DNA from: G965197715 sp965247615
GTDB lineage: Bacteria > Chloroflexota > Dehalococcoidia > Lucifugimonadales > UBA1127
Assembly (NCBI GenBank): GCA_965247615.1
Contig: OZ252022.1
Location: 1,240,001-1,304,000 of the forward strand
Length of the DNA: 64,000 nucleotides
Direction of reading: 5' to 3'
In this document: positions 51,398 to 59,376 of the stretch, one piece after another
How positions within the stretch are numbered: the stretch's first letter is position 1
Layout: each line of letters begins with the position of its first letter
Made by a program: the position numbers and the translations under genes
Notes under the pieces: generated by a model
The model's database searches: none
Seen by the model: only the letters and a program-made list of their open reading frames with translations
What the model was told of the DNA's origin: nothing

Positions 51398-52279
51398 ATG
51401 TCGACGATGCCAAGTAGCCGGAATGGCGCCGCGTGGCTGCCCATAGACCAGCCCTTGGACCTGGCAATGACGCTGGAGAGCGGCCAGACCTTTCGCTGGC
51501 TGCGCAGCGGCGCCTGGTGGAACGGTGTGCTGGAGGGCCACGTCGTGGAGCTCCGCGCGCGCCCCGGGGGCCTGGAGTACCGCACCAGCCAATGCGGGAC
51601 GGAGGGGATGGCCGAGACCCTGGCCCGCTACTTTCGCCTGGACGACGACCTTCCCGCCATCCAGCGCGTCCTCTCCCGCGACCCAGAGGTTGCCAGGGCC
51701 ATAGAGGAGCACCGGAGCCTGCGCCTCCTGCGCCAGGAGCCCTGGGAGTGCCTCGTCTCCTTCATCTGCTCCAGCAACTCCAACATTCCGCGCATCAGGG
51801 GAATCGTCGAGCGGCTGGCCAGCACCTACGGAGAGCCGGTGCGGCTGGGGCGCCGCCGCCGCTTCACGTTCCCGTCGCCCGCGGCCCTCGCAGACGCCGG
51901 CGAGAGCGGCCTGGCGCAGCTCCGTCTGGGCTATCGGGCCCGGTACGTCGCCGAGACGGCGCGCATCGTCGCTGACGGCGGACTCTCGCTCCTGCCGCTG
52001 CGGGAGGCCAGCTACGACGAGGCCAAGGGCACGCTGCTCCAGCTACCCGGCGTCGGCGAAAAGGTAGCCGACTGCGTGCTGCTCTTCTCGCTGGAGAAGC
52101 TGGAGGCGTTCCCCGTCGACGTGTGGGTGCAGCGGGTCCTGGCGGAGCGGTACCTGGATGGTGAGAAACGGCCGCCCAAGGCCCTGGCGGCGTGGGCCCG
52201 GGAGCGGTTCGGCCGTTGGGGCGGCTACGCGCAGCAGTACCTGTTCCACGACCGCAGGGAGGAGGCGCGGCGCCGATGA
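51398..52279 (+). CDS. 8-oxoguanine DNA glycosylase (OGG1 type)
   Basis: This 293-residue glycosylase/AP-lyase removes oxidised guanine. The helix-hairpin-helix motif LLQLPGVGEKVADCVLLFSL carries catalytic Lys222. The Asp241 in PVDVWVQR lies 19 residues later, the same spacing as in human OGG1 (Lys249/Asp268). The N-terminal beta domain includes LESGQTFRWL. Such full-length OGG1-like enzymes are less common in bacteria than MutM. It is 87 bp downstream of the helicase gene. Confidence 0.92.
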   Translation: MSTMPSSRNGAAWLPIDQPLDLAMTLESGQTFRWLRSGAWWNGVLEGHVVELRARPGGLEYRTSQCGTEGMAETLARYFRLDDDLPAIQRVLSRDPEVARAIEEHRSLRLLRQEPWECLVSFICSSNSNIPRIRGIVERLASTYGEPVRLGRRRRFTFPSPAALADAGESGLAQLRLGYRARYVAETARIVADGGLSLLPLREASYDEAKGTLLQLPGVGEKVADCVLLFSLEKLEAFPVDVWVQRVLAERYLDGEKRPPKALAAWARERFGRWGGYAQQYLFHDRREEARRR

Positions 52280-52490
52280 CGCCCATCCGGACGCGGCAAC
52301 CCGTCCCGCGCAGTCGCGCGTGCGGCATACTCGAGGCCGGCGCAGCTCTCTACATAACTCCCAGTCACCCGTTATGGGGAGTACGGAGGGGCAAGGCCCC
52401 CTTGCCGTGGTCCCCTCCCACCGGCCTGCGGGCGATTGCGTGGTCAGGAACAGCGCTTGCAAGGGTTTCTAGCGGGCCAGGGGTCGAGCG

Positions 52491-53831
52491 TTGTCCCAAG
52501 GACAACGCTCCGAACAGCCGAGACATGGTGTGCGTGTCAGCTTGATGCAACGATACGTCGGACGGCGCCCACCCATCTTCTACGGATGGTGGAACGTCCT
52601 CATCTCGTCGGTCCTGCACTTCCTCACGGGCGGCCTCTACTCCCTCGGCCTCGCGGTCTACTTCCTTCCCATAAGCCGGGACCTGGGCCTGAGCAGAGCT
52701 GCGCTCTCCCTGGCCTTCACCCTGCGGAGCCTGGAGTCGGGCCTGGATGGCCCCCTGACCGGGTATCTGGTGGACCGGCTGGGTCCGCGCGCCATGGTCC
52801 GCGCTGGCGGCGTTCTGGCCGGCCTCGGCTTCATTCTACTGGCCTACACCCACAGCTACCTCACCTTTCTCCTGGCGTTCCTGGGGGTGCTGGCCATCGG
52901 CTTCTCCGCCGGCTTTAGCCAGCCGCTCATGGTCCTGCTCAACAATTGGTTCGCCCGCCGGCGCGCCCTGGCCATTACCCTGGGATTCGTCGGCACGGAC
53001 ATCGGCGGAATGGTTCTGACGCCCCTCATAGCGCTGCTGATCCTTCAGCTGGGCTGGCGGCAGGGGGCCATCGTCTCCGGGATCGTGATTCCGCTGGTGG
53101 TGCTGCCGCTGACCCTGTTGGTCCGCAACACGCCGGAGTCCATGGGGCTCCTCAGGGATGGAATGTCCCCAACCGTGCAGCCTCCGCCCAATCAGGGCGG
53201 GCCGCCCATGGCGCAGCCTGCGCAGGGGCGGGAGGACTTCACGGTGCGGGAGGCCATGAGGACGGGAACGTACTGGCACTACGTTGTGGCCGTGGGGTTC
53301 AGGCTCTTCGCCAAGACCGCCCTCCACGTGCACCTGGTCCCGGTGATAGTGTGGAAGGGCATCGACGAGCAGACAGCGGCCTTCCTGGTGGGCTTCTTCT
53401 CCTTCAGCCAGATCCCTCTGCGCATCGGTGCAGCCTGGGCGGGAGACCGATGGTCAATGACCAAGGTGCCGGCGCTCTCGGCCTTCGCGGGTGTGGGGGC
53501 TGTGGCCGTACTGCTGTACGCCCCGGACGGGAAGCTGTGGACGGGGGCGCTATTCGTCCTCTTCTTCGCCATGGCGGAAGCCGGCAACCTGGCCGGTTGG
53601 GCCCTGATAGGCACCTTCTTTGGAAGGCGGAACTTTGGCACCATCCGGGGCAGCGTCTCGCTGTTCCAGAGCATGATATCGCTGCCGTCGCCGGTTTTCG
53701 CGGGGTGGGCGTTCGATAGGACGTTGAGCTACACGTGGGCCGTGATCCCCCTCGGCGGCTTCTATTTCATCGCGGGGCTGCTGTACTGGGTGATGCGCCG
53801 TCCGAGGCGGCCCGGAGCGCCTGCGTCCTGA
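52491..53831 (+). CDS. MFS transporter, MCT/OFA-like (paralogue of the 2.7 kb gene)
   Basis: This protein of up to 446 residues has twelve predicted membrane segments. Compared with the carrier at 2664, the FxGWW opening, the stretch from LGLSRAALS to GYLVDR (32 residues) and NTPESMGLLRDG-type motifs are identical or nearly so. TTG at 52491 gives the longest form; ATG at 52545 would fit the conserved region and is plausible. No carbon-metabolism operon flanks it directly. The gap 52280-52490 holds no gene. Confidence 0.88.
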   Translation: MSQGQRSEQPRHGVRVSLMQRYVGRRPPIFYGWWNVLISSVLHFLTGGLYSLGLAVYFLPISRDLGLSRAALSLAFTLRSLESGLDGPLTGYLVDRLGPRAMVRAGGVLAGLGFILLAYTHSYLTFLLAFLGVLAIGFSAGFSQPLMVLLNNWFARRRALAITLGFVGTDIGGMVLTPLIALLILQLGWRQGAIVSGIVIPLVVLPLTLLVRNTPESMGLLRDGMSPTVQPPPNQGGPPMAQPAQGREDFTVREAMRTGTYWHYVVAVGFRLFAKTALHVHLVPVIVWKGIDEQTAAFLVGFFSFSQIPLRIGAAWAGDRWSMTKVPALSAFAGVGAVAVLLYAPDGKLWTGALFVLFFAMAEAGNLAGWALIGTFFGRRNFGTIRGSVSLFQSMISLPSPVFAGWAFDRTLSYTWAVIPLGGFYFIAGLLYWVMRRPRRPGAPAS

Positions 53832-53873
53832 TCACGCCCCGCTTCTCCGGCGGGTGGGTGCGGACGCCGACCG

Positions 53874-54911
53874 CTACACCGTCAGCAGGATCTTGCCGAA
53901 GGCGGCCCGGTCCTCCATGGCCTGATGGGCTTCGGCGGCGCGCTCCAGCGGGAACGTGTGCGAGATGACGGACGCAATCAGCCCCCTGCGGGCGGCCTCC
54001 ACCACATGGCGGAAGTCCTCCCGCGTGCCCATCATGACGCCAAAGAGCGTCAGCTGCTTGGAGAACAGGAGTCCCATGTGGAGCTGGGCCCGGTAGCCCG
54101 TGGTCACGCCGCAGACCCCGTAGCGGCCACCCAGGGCCAGGGAGGCGAAGGCCTTGTCGTAGAACTCCGCGCCCACGTGGTCCAGCACCATGTCCACGCC
54201 CCGGCCCCCGGTCAGGGCCTTGACCCGCTCCTCGACGTCCTCCTCGGTGTAGACGATAACCTCGTCGGCGCCGATCTCCCGTGCCTTGGCGGCCTTCTCC
54301 GGCGTGCTGGTGGTCGTGATGACCCGCGCCCCGACGACGTACTTGGCCACCTGGATCGCCGCTGTGCCCACCCCCGCGGACGCGGAGAGCACCAGCACCG
54401 TCTCCCAGGGCCTGAGCCGGCCCTGGCGCACCAGGATCCGCCAGGACGGCATGAAGGTCGTCGGCAGGGCGGCGGCGTCCGCGTAGCTCATCTCGTCGGG
54501 GATGAGAAAGGCATTGGAGGCGGGCGCCTTGACGTACTCGGCGTAGCCGCCGTCAACCGTGCTGCCCAGCATCCGCCGATGGGGGCAGAGGGCGTCGTTG
54601 CCCGCGCAGCAGGTGGGGCACTGGCCGCAGGCGAGCACCGGGTCCAGCACCACGCGGTCGCCCACCGCGACGCCGCGAACGCGGTCGCCAACCTCCGTGA
54701 CGTCGCCGGCGGCGTCGTTGCCCAGGACCAGAGGCTCTGTGGAGCTTCGCCTGGTGCCCCGGACCCCGGCGCGGGTGTACACGTCCAAGCGGTTGAGGGC
54801 GCAGGCGCGGACGCGGACCTTGACCTCGTCGCCATCGATGGCGGGCTCGGGAAGGTCGCCGTAGATGAGGGCTTCGGGGCCCCCGTGCTCGGTGATGTAA
54901 ACAGCTTTCAT
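53874..54911 (-). CDS. Zinc-binding dehydrogenase (MDR family, quinone-reductase-like)
   Basis: This 345-residue medium-chain dehydrogenase has the structural zinc cysteines CGQCPTCCAGNDALC and the nucleotide-binding segment VLVLSASAGVGTAAIQVAK. The catalytic GHE motif of alcohol dehydrogenases reads GND here, and CALNRLD replaces CGSD. It therefore probably reduces enones or quinones, or oxidises an unusual alcohol. It is convergent with the MFS gene. Upstream lie repeats and no obvious partner gene. Confidence 0.9.
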   Translation of the reverse strand: MKAVYITEHGGPEALIYGDLPEPAIDGDEVKVRVRACALNRLDVYTRAGVRGTRRSSTEPLVLGNDAAGDVTEVGDRVRGVAVGDRVVLDPVLACGQCPTCCAGNDALCPHRRMLGSTVDGGYAEYVKAPASNAFLIPDEMSYADAAALPTTFMPSWRILVRQGRLRPWETVLVLSASAGVGTAAIQVAKYVVGARVITTTSTPEKAAKAREIGADEVIVYTEEDVEERVKALTGGRGVDMVLDHVGAEFYDKAFASLALGGRYGVCGVTTGYRAQLHMGLLFSKQLTLFGVMMGTREDFRHVVEAARRGLIASVISHTFPLERAAEAHQAMEDRAAFGKILLTV

Positions 54912-55033
54912 TCTCGCCTCAGCGTGGAGTGTAGGGTCAGTCTACCGCATGTGCCGGAGGGAGGGCACGGTCGGGCGCTCCCCGGAGGCGGGCTTCCTCT
55001 CAATCGCATCGCCAATTGAGGTGGTGGGTCCGG

Positions 55034-55075
55034 TTTGATTGTTCTCGCCTGTTTGATTGCCGATCACTTTTTTTC
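55034..55075 (-). repeat. AT-rich 42-bp repeat, copy 1 (inverted relative to copy 2)
   Basis: On the minus strand it reads GAAAAAAAGTGATCGGCAAT and continues to GAGAACAATCAA. About 33 of 42 positions match 57041-57082 read on the plus strand. The two copies flank the amidohydrolase gene in opposite orientation. Confidence 0.7.
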
Positions 55076-55214
55076 GCGGAGAAGTGAAGCTGGCCGGGGC
55101 TTCCACAGATAGGCGACGGTATGACTGTTTTTCGAGGCATGGGGACCTCCTTGGCCGGGCGGGTCTGTTGAACGGATAGTAGGGCATTGGTCCTTCCGCG
55201 GGCAACGGGTTGGT

Positions 55215-55240
55215 GGCAGTCGCTGGCGCGACGGCTTTGT
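55215..55240 (-). repeat. 26-bp repeat, diverged inverted copy
   Basis: Its reverse complement matches the repeat at 56391-56416 and 56969-56994 at 23 of 26 positions. It lies on the amidohydrolase side of the AT-rich block, as does the copy at 56969. Confidence 0.65.
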
Positions 55241-55434
55241 GGGCGTCGCTGCGCCAGAGGCAGGCCCAGGGTGAACGGCACCCGGGGACGTCCAGGCGAG
55301 AGACGGGCGCTCTTCACCCGCGATGAGGCGATCTTGAAACGTGCGGTGCGGATTTGGGTCAGCCGCGCGGCCTTGTTCACGGGGGCAGCCGATGGTACGA
55401 TTCGGCGTCCCAGTCTATGCACGCGGAGGCAGCC

Positions 55435-56340
55435 ATGCAGACCATCGATACCCATGCCCACTACGTCCCGGAGGACTGCCTGGACATCGCTGTATCGCCC
55501 CCGGCGAGCAGCAGCATGACCGGAAACATCACCAACATCGACCGGCGCCTGTCGGACATGGCCGCGACCGGCGTGGACATCCAGGCCATCTCGGCCTGGA
55601 ACGGCTTCTACAGCCGGGACCTGGCCGTGGCCAAGCGTCACAACGACTCCCTGGCGGCCACTGTGGACAAGTACCCGGACAAGTTCATTGGACTCGCCAT
55701 CGCGCCCATGGCGGAGCCGGAAACGGCGGCTGCGGAGGTGGAGCGGTCCGTGAAGGAGCTGGGACTGCGCGGCGTGGAGATCGGCTCCAATGTGCTCGGG
55801 AAGAACCTGGATGAGCCCGAGTTCGCGCCCTTCTTCGCCAAGGTCCAAGAGCTGGACGTCCCCGTGTTCATCCACCCGCTCAACGTCCTGGGGCCGGAAC
55901 GGCTGACCCGGTACCACCTGGACAACCTCATCGGCAACGTGACCGATACGGCGGTGGCGGCGGCCAGCCTCATCTTCGGCGGCGTGATGAAGGAGTACCC
56001 CCGGCTCAAGGTCTACCTGGCCCACGGCGGCGGCAGCTGCCCCTACATCCGCGGGCGCTGGGACCACGGCTGGCAGTTCCGCGTCAAGGACCACAAGATC
56101 GACAAGCCGCCCAGCGAGTACCTCAAGTCGTTCTACTTCGACGCGCTGACGCACTCCGACCAGACCCTGGAGTTTCTGGTCAAGTTTGCGGGGGCGGACC
56201 GCGTCATGCTTGGCACCGACTACCCCTTCGACATGGGCGACCGCGAGCAGGTGTCCTGGCTGCGGGGGCTCTCGTTCCTGTCCGACGGCGAGAAGGACGG
56301 CATCCTGGGCGACAACGCCGCCGCGCTGTTCAAGCTGTAG
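55435..56340 (+). CDS. Amidohydrolase 2 / ACMSD-like decarboxylase family protein
   Basis: This 301-residue TIM-barrel metal enzyme has IDTHAHYV (HxH) at the N-terminus and VFIHPLN for the next His. YLAHGGGSCPYIRGRWDHG and LGTDYPFDMGD supply the later His and the catalytic Asp. This set matches aminocarboxymuconate-semialdehyde decarboxylase and related gamma-resorcylate or uracil-carboxylate decarboxylases. It may decarboxylate an aromatic ring-cleavage product, which would suit the oxygenases of this genome. The ATG follows GGAGG 6 nt upstream. The gene is isolated between repeat-rich gaps. Confidence 0.9.
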   Translation: MQTIDTHAHYVPEDCLDIAVSPPASSSMTGNITNIDRRLSDMAATGVDIQAISAWNGFYSRDLAVAKRHNDSLAATVDKYPDKFIGLAIAPMAEPETAAAEVERSVKELGLRGVEIGSNVLGKNLDEPEFAPFFAKVQELDVPVFIHPLNVLGPERLTRYHLDNLIGNVTDTAVAAASLIFGGVMKEYPRLKVYLAHGGGSCPYIRGRWDHGWQFRVKDHKIDKPPSEYLKSFYFDALTHSDQTLEFLVKFAGADRVMLGTDYPFDMGDREQVSWLRGLSFLSDGEKDGILGDNAAALFKL

Positions 56341-56390
56341 CCCGCCCACGCCGCGCATCGCCGGCGACCCGCCATCCTGAGCCACGCCTC

Positions 56391-56416
56391 ACATGGCCGT
56401 CGCGCCAGCGACCGCC
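56391..56416 (+). repeat. 26-bp direct repeat, first copy
   Basis: The block starting ACATGGCCGTCGCGCCAGCG is repeated exactly at 56969-56994 and, inverted with three changes, at 55215-55240. Confidence 0.85.
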
Positions 56417-56448
56417 AGCAACCCGTCATTCCCGCACCCCCCTCGTCA

Positions 56449-56466
56449 TTCCCGCGAAAGCGGGAA
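56449..56466. repeat. REP-like hairpin TTCCCGC-GAAA-GCGGGAA
   Basis: A 7-bp stem closes a GAAA tetraloop. The left arm is preceded by CGTCA, and CGTCATTCCCGC also occurs 20 bp upstream (56424-56435). Very similar ATTCCCGCgaaaGCGGGAAT elements are dispersed intergenic repeats in many bacteria. Confidence 0.7.
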
Positions 56467-56968
56467 CCCACAGGGCGGCGCGGGGCATCCCCCTCACGCT
56501 CTGTGCCATCCGTCTCTTGTCAAGACAGAAGGTATGTTCTATTCTTACGGGCATCAGCCGCCGATGCAGGCGGCGAAGGAGGTGGGATGCCGTAGGCAAC
56601 CGGTCCGATGGCGGAGGTGCTGCTGCAGCGAGTGGCCATTGTGCTGTTCGGCGGCTGCAACGCCGCCCACTTCGGCGCGATGTGGCGGCGCATGGGCCGT
56701 CAGCGGGCAGTGGCGGGCGAGGGGACGCCCGGCGAGACAGCGGCGGGGGAGCGGAGGCGCGGGCGCCGTATCGGCGCCGACGTGCCCGCTCTCACCAACC
56801 CGGACTTTGTTCTGACAAGTGGGGCGCAAGTCGCCCCGACGTGTGGAGCCGTGGCCGGCGGGCGTCGCCGCGCTTGCGGGGCTCGTGCCAATGGCCGCCG
56901 TCGGGGCGATGTCGTTCCTGGTCTTACGAAGCCGGTCCAGCCGCTGTCGGCACCGTAACCCTCCCCCT

Positions 56969-56994
56969 ACATGGCCGTCGCGCCAGCGACCGCC
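56969..56994 (+). repeat. 26-bp direct repeat, second copy
   Basis: Exact copy of 56391-56416. It is followed after 46 bp by the AT-rich 42-bp repeat. Confidence 0.85.
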
Positions 56995-57040
56995 GGAAAA
57001 CAATCACCCTTTTTCCACTTTTCGAGGTTCAGAATCGACG

Positions 57041-57082
57041 GAAAAAAAATAGGCGGCAATCAACCGAAGGGAGAACAATCAA
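57041..57082 (+). repeat. AT-rich 42-bp repeat, copy 2
   Basis: Shares GAAAAAAA, CGGCAATCAA and GAGAACAATCAA blocks with the minus strand of 55034-55075. The A8 run and the low GC content stand out from the surrounding sequence. Confidence 0.7.
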
Positions 57083-57191
57083 GCAGCCCTGCCGCCGAAC
57101 GGGGCGTGGCGAGCCTCGGTCGCGCCGGGACCGGCGGCTGTCGGCTGCCCGGCGGGGGTATGCCGCGGCCACGGGCGTGTTCAGAACGTCC

Positions 57192-58439
57192 CTAGCCCAA
57201 CGCGGCCCGCCGCACGAAGGCCTCCTCCTCGTCGCGCGTGCTGACCATGCCGTCCAGCCGGGCCTCCAGGAGCTCCCGCAGCAGCCTGCCGATGGCCGGA
57301 CCCTTGGGGACGCCCAGGGCCTCGAGATCGTGGCCGTCGAGGTCTGGCCTGACGTGGCGCAGCCTGCAGGCGTAGTCGAGCAGACGCTTCCGCACCGTGT
57401 CGCTCTCCGCGAGCATCGCCCACGCCTCCACGGCCGCGGGCTCGAGGCCCCGCAGCGCGGCGGCGAGCCCGCTGGGTGGCAGATCGGGCATCGCCAGGGA
57501 GGGCAGACGGCCCCGCAGCTCCCCGGCGTCCCGCAGCACGCGGCCCCAGCGCCTGCTTGCGTTGAGGCGCCCGGCGAGGGCAGCGATGTCGGCCGTCGAC
57601 AGCGGCGCCGCCAGCAGCGCCGCCACGTGGAGGGGCTGCACGCGCCGACCCTCGGTCCGCCGGCGCAGAAGCGCGCGGCTATGGCCCTCGGGCCAGTCCA
57701 GGGCCGGGTGGATGCGGCGCAGGACGCCGAGGTCGCGGCTGCGGCTCATGGAGGCCTCGGGCGCCGGCTCTTGGAACGTGCGCTCCAGCTCTCTGCGCAG
57801 CCTGTCGCCGCTGATGGTGTCCAGGTAGTGGGCGTCCCCCCGTGCGTGCGACTCGGTGTCCGCGTCCATGCGAAAGCCCAGGCGCTGCTCGTAGCGGATG
57901 GCGCGGACGATGCGCGTGGCGTCGTCGGCGAAGCTTGCGGCGTGGAGGATGCGAACGCGCTTCGACTCCAGGTCAGCCCGGCCGTCGAAGGGGTCCTGCA
58001 CGCGTCCGAAGGCGCCATCGTTCAGGCTTGCGGCGACGGCGTTGATGGTGAAGTCCCGGCGCGCCTGGTCGTCGGCAAGGCTGCCCGGGTGCACCGTGGG
58101 CAGCGCGCCGGGGTGCGCGTATGTCTCGCGCCGCGCCGTGGCCAGGTCCAACGTGAGGTCGCCCACCTTCAGCTTGGCGGTGCCGAACTGGGAGCGTGCC
58201 GTGACCGCGCCGCCCTGCTCCTCCGCCAGCGCAGCGGCCAAGCGGGGCGCGTCGCCCTCAACCACCAGGTCCAGGTCGAGGACAGGTCTGTCCAGCAGCA
58301 GGTCCCGCACTGAGCCGCCGACCAGGAACAGCGGCAGGCCCTGCCGCGTCGCCAGGGCCCCCGCGGCGCGCAGGAATCGCACCGCAGCGGGCGCTAGGAG
58401 CTCCTCCATCTGAACGGCGACGGTCTGCTCGTTGGCCAT
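57192..58439 (-). CDS. CCA tRNA nucleotidyltransferase / poly(A) polymerase family
   Basis: This protein of about 415 residues has the class II nucleotidyltransferase head LFLVGGSVRDLLLDRPVLDLDLVVEGD with the DxD metal pair. The RRDFTINAVAASL motif, DPFDGRADLESKRVRILH and RAIRYEQRLGFRMD follow. It would add or repair the tRNA 3' CCA. That fits the tRNA-Ser(CGA) gene, which lacks an encoded CCA. The ATG at 58439 matches the family start; the frame is open upstream. A run of nine G on the coding strand lies 17 nt before it. Confidence 0.9.
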   Translation of the reverse strand: MANEQTVAVQMEELLAPAAVRFLRAAGALATRQGLPLFLVGGSVRDLLLDRPVLDLDLVVEGDAPRLAAALAEEQGGAVTARSQFGTAKLKVGDLTLDLATARRETYAHPGALPTVHPGSLADDQARRDFTINAVAASLNDGAFGRVQDPFDGRADLESKRVRILHAASFADDATRIVRAIRYEQRLGFRMDADTESHARGDAHYLDTISGDRLRRELERTFQEPAPEASMSRSRDLGVLRRIHPALDWPEGHSRALLRRRTEGRRVQPLHVAALLAAPLSTADIAALAGRLNASRRWGRVLRDAGELRGRLPSLAMPDLPPSGLAAALRGLEPAAVEAWAMLAESDTVRKRLLDYACRLRHVRPDLDGHDLEALGVPKGPAIGRLLRELLEARLDGMVSTRDEEEAFVRRAALG

Positions 58440-58483
58440 CACAGGCGCCCTCGAACCCCCCCCCGGGCTGGTGCGGTCAGACC

Positions 58484-58497
58484 CATTGTAGCACCGG
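58484..58497 (-). promoter_or_regulatory. Extended -10 promoter of the CCA-adding enzyme gene
   Basis: The minus strand reads CCGGTGCTACAATG, which differs at two positions from the 14-mer found before thiL and the deazaflavin reductase gene. The predicted leader of about 39 nt contains nine consecutive G (58456-58464). Confidence 0.55.
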
Positions 58498-58608
58498 CCT
58501 AGCTTTGACTTCCGGCCTCGCCCGCTAGTAAACTTGTTGTGCGAAATCGTGTTGGGAAAGGGCCGCTCGTCCTCAGGACCGTTCAGGACGGTGGCTCTGT
58601 GCAAGAGT

Positions 58609-59376
58609 ATGGGTGAACAGGCCGTGGATAAGACGCCGGCAATCCTCGCTGGGTTGCAGGCGGCCCTGAGCTTGGAGTTCCGGGACCTGGAGTTCCTGGA
58701 GTTGGCGTTGGTCCACAGCTCCTACACCAACGAGCACGCCGACCTCTTTCCCGAGTCCAACGAGCGCTTGGAGTTCCTGGGCGACGCCATCTTGGACTCG
58801 GTCATCGCCGCCGAGCTCTACCATCGCTTTCCATCCATGTCCGAGGGCGAGCTGACGACGGCAAAGTCCGCCCTCGTCCGGGGCGACACCCTCGCACAGC
58901 TGGCGCAGGAGCTCGATCTGGGACGCCTGCTGCTCCTGGGCCAGGGGGAGGAGCGCCACGGCGGACGAGGACGCGTGTCCAACCTCGCCGGGGCCATGGA
59001 AGCGGTGCTGGGCGGGGCCTTTCTGGACCAGGGCTACGACGCGACGTGCCGCATGATCCTCCGTCTGTTCAGCCCCCTGCTCAATCGGCTGACGCAAGGC
59101 GGGGTCCCCACGAACCCCAAGTCGAGGCTCCAGGAGATGGTCCAGCGCCAGGGCAAGGCGTCGCCGTCCTACCGCATCGTCCTGGAGACGGGGCCGGACC
59201 ACGCGAAGCACTTTGTGGCCGAGGTCCTGGTGGACGGACAGCCCATGGGCCGGGGCAGCGGCCAGCGCAAGGGCGAAGCCGAGACCGCGGCGGCGCAGGA
59301 CGCCCTCGCCCGGCTGGAGGCGAGTGCCCAGGAGGCCGGCGTCGGCGCGCTCGATGGGGCGGGCGCGGCCCAATGA
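58609..59376 (+). CDS. rnc: Ribonuclease III
   Basis: This 255-residue enzyme cleaves double-stranded RNA in rRNA and mRNA processing. The signature NERLEFLGDAILDSV is near residue 53, and the second acidic cluster is in NLAGAMEAVLGGAFLD. A C-terminal dsRNA-binding domain follows (about 175-240, NPKSRLQEMVQRQG to GQRKGEAETAAAQDAL). The ATG at 58609 is preferred over the longer open frame. The stop overlaps the ftsY start (ATGA). An rnc-ftsY order is common in bacteria. Confidence 0.95.
   Translation: MGEQAVDKTPAILAGLQAALSLEFRDLEFLELALVHSSYTNEHADLFPESNERLEFLGDAILDSVIAAELYHRFPSMSEGELTTAKSALVRGDTLAQLAQELDLGRLLLLGQGEERHGGRGRVSNLAGAMEAVLGGAFLDQGYDATCRMILRLFSPLLNRLTQGGVPTNPKSRLQEMVQRQGKASPSYRIVLETGPDHAKHFVAEVLVDGQPMGRGSGQRKGEAETAAAQDALARLEASAQEAGVGALDGAGAAQ

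Larger units (their letters stand above)
54912..55434. other. Repeat-containing gap upstream of the amidohydrolase
   Basis: This 523-bp stretch has no assured gene. It contains an AT-rich 42-bp block (55034-55075) and a 26-bp block (55215-55240), both with inverted counterparts downstream of the amidohydrolase. On the minus strand a 46-codon frame starts at 55143 behind AAGGAGGT and runs to about 55003 through the AT-rich block. Its Lys/Arg/Gln/Asn-rich translation matches no family I know. Confidence 0.5.
56341..57191. other. 851-bp gap with several repeats, no supported gene
   Basis: The longest gene-free stretch in the window. It contains two copies of a 26-bp repeat, a GCGGGAA-type hairpin and the AT-rich 42-bp repeat. 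Between 56580 and 56960 the sequence is GC-rich with short open frames, but none has a ribosome binding site plus a plausible protein. It could be the remains of a decayed gene or mobile element. Confidence 0.6.

Noticed and set aside
56608..56958. Open frame of 116 codons downstream of the amidohydrolase
   Set aside because: Composition is that of random GC-rich sequence and no ribosome binding site or conserved motif is visible.
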